A stretch of 8,173 bases of DNA from Hyphomicrobiales bacterium (GTDB taxonomy: Bacteria; Pseudomonadota; Alphaproteobacteria; Rhizobiales; Kaistiaceae). The stretch covers positions 1-8,173 of the forward strand of contig JAFKJZ010000599.1 of the NCBI GenBank assembly GCA_017305815.1, written 5' to 3'. How positions within the stretch are numbered: the stretch's first letter is position 1; every line of letters begins with the position of its first letter. The translations under genes and the position numbers were made by a program. The notes beneath the pieces are model-generated. The model ran no database searches and was not told the origin of the DNA. It saw only the letters and a program-made list of their open reading frames with translations. Positions 7,082-8,173 of the stretch are shown one piece after another.

Positions 7082-7869
7082 GCCGTGGCCCTCCCGCGGC
7101 GAAGGCGTGGCAGGACGAGCGCGGCGGCGACGAGCACGGCGGTGACGAGGTTGAGATCCGAGGCCTTGAGTCCGAGGATGTCGCTCGAAAGCGCGAGCTG
7201 GATGGCGATGCGGTAGAGCACCGAGCCGATGACGCAGCCGATCAGCGCCCAGATGATCAGGCGCGAATGGAACAGCGTCTCGCCGATGATCACCGCGGCG
7301 AGGCCGACGACGATGGTGCCGACGCCCGAGGTGACGTCGGCGAAGCCGTTGGTCTGGGCGAACAGCGAGCCGCCGAGCGCGACGAGCGCGTTGGAGAGCG
7401 CCATGCCGAGATAGATGTGCAGGCTGGTGTTGACGCCTTGCGCCCGCGCCATGCGCGGATTGGCGCCGGTCGCCCGCATGGCGAGGCCGAGGTCGCTGGC
7501 GAGGAAGCGCCAGACCAGGAAGACAGCGATGACGACGAGGACGCCGACGAAGAGCGGGCGGACATAGAATTCGGAAAGGCCGTGGCCGAAGAACGGCGTC
7601 AGCATCGTGTCCTGGTTGATCAGCGCGACGTTCGGCTTGCCCATCACGCGCAGATTGACCGAGAACAGCGCGATCATCGTGAGGATCGAGGCGAGCAGGT
7701 TCAGGATGCGGAACTTGAGCACGGCCGCAACCGCTGCGCCGAGCGGGAACGAGCCGTCGACCGTCAGGTCCGGGAAGTCGAGGATGCGGAACGCCAGGTA
7801 GACGCCGAGCGCCACGAAGGCGAAGACGAGGCCGAGTTCAACCGCGCCGAGAAAGGCAATGAGGCTCAC
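7078..7869 (-). CDS. ABC transporter permease (COG4120 / TrpY-like), apparently lacking one membrane segment
   Basis: This is the inner-membrane channel of the importer, of the LivH-like permease family. I choose GTG at 7867-7869 (protein MSLIAFLGAVELG) because GGAAGG lies 9 bases upstream (7879-7884) and family members begin there; an ATG at 7944 adds 25 unrelated residues. Recognisable blocks are VALGVYLAFRILDFPDLTVDGSFPLGAAV (19-47), ILNLLASILTMIALFSVNLRVMG from residue 55, LGLAMRATGANPRMARAQGV in the cytoplasmic loop, and the C-terminal VVGLAAVIIGE region. After GAAVAAVL (44-51) the protein passes directly into KFRILNLL. In relatives I recall about 30 residues here, forming a transmembrane segment with NPW and AG..AG motifs. 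The 263-residue length, against the usual 290 or so, agrees. Topology and function are therefore doubtful unless this is a sequence error. It overlaps the ATPase gene by four bases. Confidence 0.87.
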   Translation of the reverse strand: MSLIAFLGAVELGLVFAFVALGVYLAFRILDFPDLTVDGSFPLGAAVAAVLKFRILNLLASILTMIALFSVNLRVMGKPNVALINQDTMLTPFFGHGLSEFYVRPLFVGVLVVIAVFLVWRFLASDLGLAMRATGANPRMARAQGVNTSLHIYLGMALSNALVALGGSLFAQTNGFADVTSGVGTIVVGLAAVIIGETLFHSRLIIWALIGCVIGSVLYRIAIQLALSSDILGLKASDLNLVTAVLVAAALVLPRLRRGRATA

Positions 7870-7878
7870 GAATGCGGC

Positions 7879-7884
7879 CCTTCC
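7879..7884 (-). promoter_or_regulatory. Shine-Dalgarno that decides the GTG start of the permease
   Basis: GGAAGG on the minus strand is 9 bases before GTG 7867-7869. The only upstream ATG in frame (7942-7944) lies in the loop of a hairpin and has no comparable site, so the GTG start is preferred. Confidence 0.6.
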
Positions 7885-7935
7885 GCTGAGGCAGACCGAT
7901 CGTCGACGAGCGGCCTGGTCTTGTGTCGATGCTGG

Positions 7936-7956
7936 ACGCGGCATGTACCGCCGCGT
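7936..7956. other. Second hairpin in the binding-protein/permease gap
   Basis: ACGCGGC (7936-7942) and GCCGCGT (7950-7956) form a perfect 7-base stem around an ATGTACC loop. Together with the larger neighbouring hairpin it makes the 132-base gap between the two genes strongly structured. Confidence 0.5.
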
Positions 7957-7962
7957 GAACGC

Positions 7963-7999
7963 AAAGGGAAGGCCCGGCGCGGGGCCGGGCCTTCCTTTT
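7963..7999 (-). terminator. Intercistronic hairpin / leaky terminator after the binding-protein gene
   Basis: GGAAGGCCCGGC (7967-7978) pairs perfectly with GCCGGGCCTTCC (7984-7995) around a five-base loop. Flanking A and T runs extend the stem by three more pairs after one mismatch. On the minus strand it begins two bases past the TAA of the binding-protein gene and ends in CCCTTTGCG, a short T-tract. Such hairpins in ABC operons commonly protect the binding-protein message or reduce read-through, so that the binding protein is made in excess of the membrane parts. Whether it terminates or only stabilises cannot be told from the sequence. Confidence 0.6.
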
Positions 8000-8001
8000 G
8001 A

Positions 8002-8173
8002 TTACTTGATGACCTTGGTGGCGCGGTCGACGATCGACTTGGGCAGCGTCAGGCCGATCTTCTCGGCGGCGGCCGGGTTGATCACGAGATCGGTGCCGGC
8101 GGCGACGTTGATGTCGATGTCGCCGGCCTTCTCGCCGTTCAGGATGCGCACGACGATGGCGCCGGTCTGCTTG
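8002..8173 (-). CDS. ABC transporter substrate-binding protein (COG2984 / TrpX-like), C-terminal fragment
   Basis: Only the last 56 residues are inside the window, ending in a TAA at 8002-8004. The fragment has the end-of-protein pattern of the ABC_sub_bind family: QTGAIVVRILNGEKAGDIDI, then LVINPAAAEKIGLTLPKSIV, where the family shows a conserved Asn before the Ala and a G-L-x-x-P motif. The periplasmic protein would capture the solute for the permease and ATPase encoded downstream. The start, signal peptide and most of the binding pocket lie beyond the right edge, so the substrate cannot be judged. Relatives include the tryptophan-binding TrpX, but the group is largely uncharacterised. Confidence 0.8.
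   Translation of the reverse strand, partial: KQTGAIVVRILNGEKAGDIDINVAAGTDLVINPAAAEKIGLTLPKSIVDRATKVIK

Noticed and set aside
6272..7216. Plus-strand open frame of 314 codons opposite the ABC ATPase gene
   Set aside because: The minus strand has every ABC motif; the plus frame is a His/Gln/Ala-rich shadow.
7267..8001. Plus-strand open frame of 244 codons opposite the permease gene
   Set aside because: Its Glu/Asp/Arg-rich translation is the typical antisense image of a hydrophobic membrane protein.

Overview
The window is GC-rich, with strong G/C preference at third codon positions, TGA-rich stops and short intergenic palindromes whose arms read CCCTCACCC / CTCCCGC and GTCxTCCTCGC. Together with the gene families present this points to an alphaproteobacterium, most likely of the order Hyphomicrobiales. 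The order is an inference and the genus cannot be told from the sequence. The DNA looks chromosomal: I found no tRNA, rRNA, transposase, phage gene or CRISPR array.

Layout. (1) 1-1899, minus strand: a two-gene unit of secreted proteins of unknown function, a DUF3300 protein followed by a DUF2950 protein that runs off the left edge. The ribosome-binding site of the second gene overlaps the stop of the first, and a candidate promoter lies just upstream of the first. (2) 2126-3487, minus: an aspartate ammonia-lyase (AspA) gene that has lost, in frame, about 29 residues containing the conserved PNDHVN...QSTND active-site segment. (3) 3707-4522, plus, divergent from aspA: an outer-membrane MipA/OmpV-family barrel. 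(4) 4691-5737, plus: a Gfo/Idh/MocA-family NAD(P)-dependent oxidoreductase, closed by a strong hairpin terminator. (5) 5862-6008, plus: a probable 48-residue protein with four cysteines, with its own promoter and Shine-Dalgarno candidates. (6) 6009-6283: a convergent intergenic region with two palindromic repeat units. (7) 6284-8173, minus: an ABC importer operon of the COG2984/COG4120/COG1101 type (TrpXYZ-like), in the order substrate-binding protein (partial), permease, ATPase. The permease and ATPase genes overlap by ATGA, and a hairpin-rich gap separates the binding-protein gene from the permease gene.

How the parts work together. The ABC genes form one importer, probably for an amino acid or similar small solute. 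The DUF3300/DUF2950 pair is probably one envelope-associated functional unit. The oxidoreductase, the MipA-like porin and the aspartase have no evident shared pathway.

The most striking observation is that two otherwise well-conserved proteins, the aspartase and the ABC permease, each appear to lack about 30 internal residues in frame. In the aspartase the gap removes catalytic residues and in the permease it removes a membrane segment. Each loss is judged from memory of the family and should be confirmed by alignment and read mapping. I found no clear novel multi-gene system; the small four-cysteine protein and the DUF pair are the best unexplained elements.
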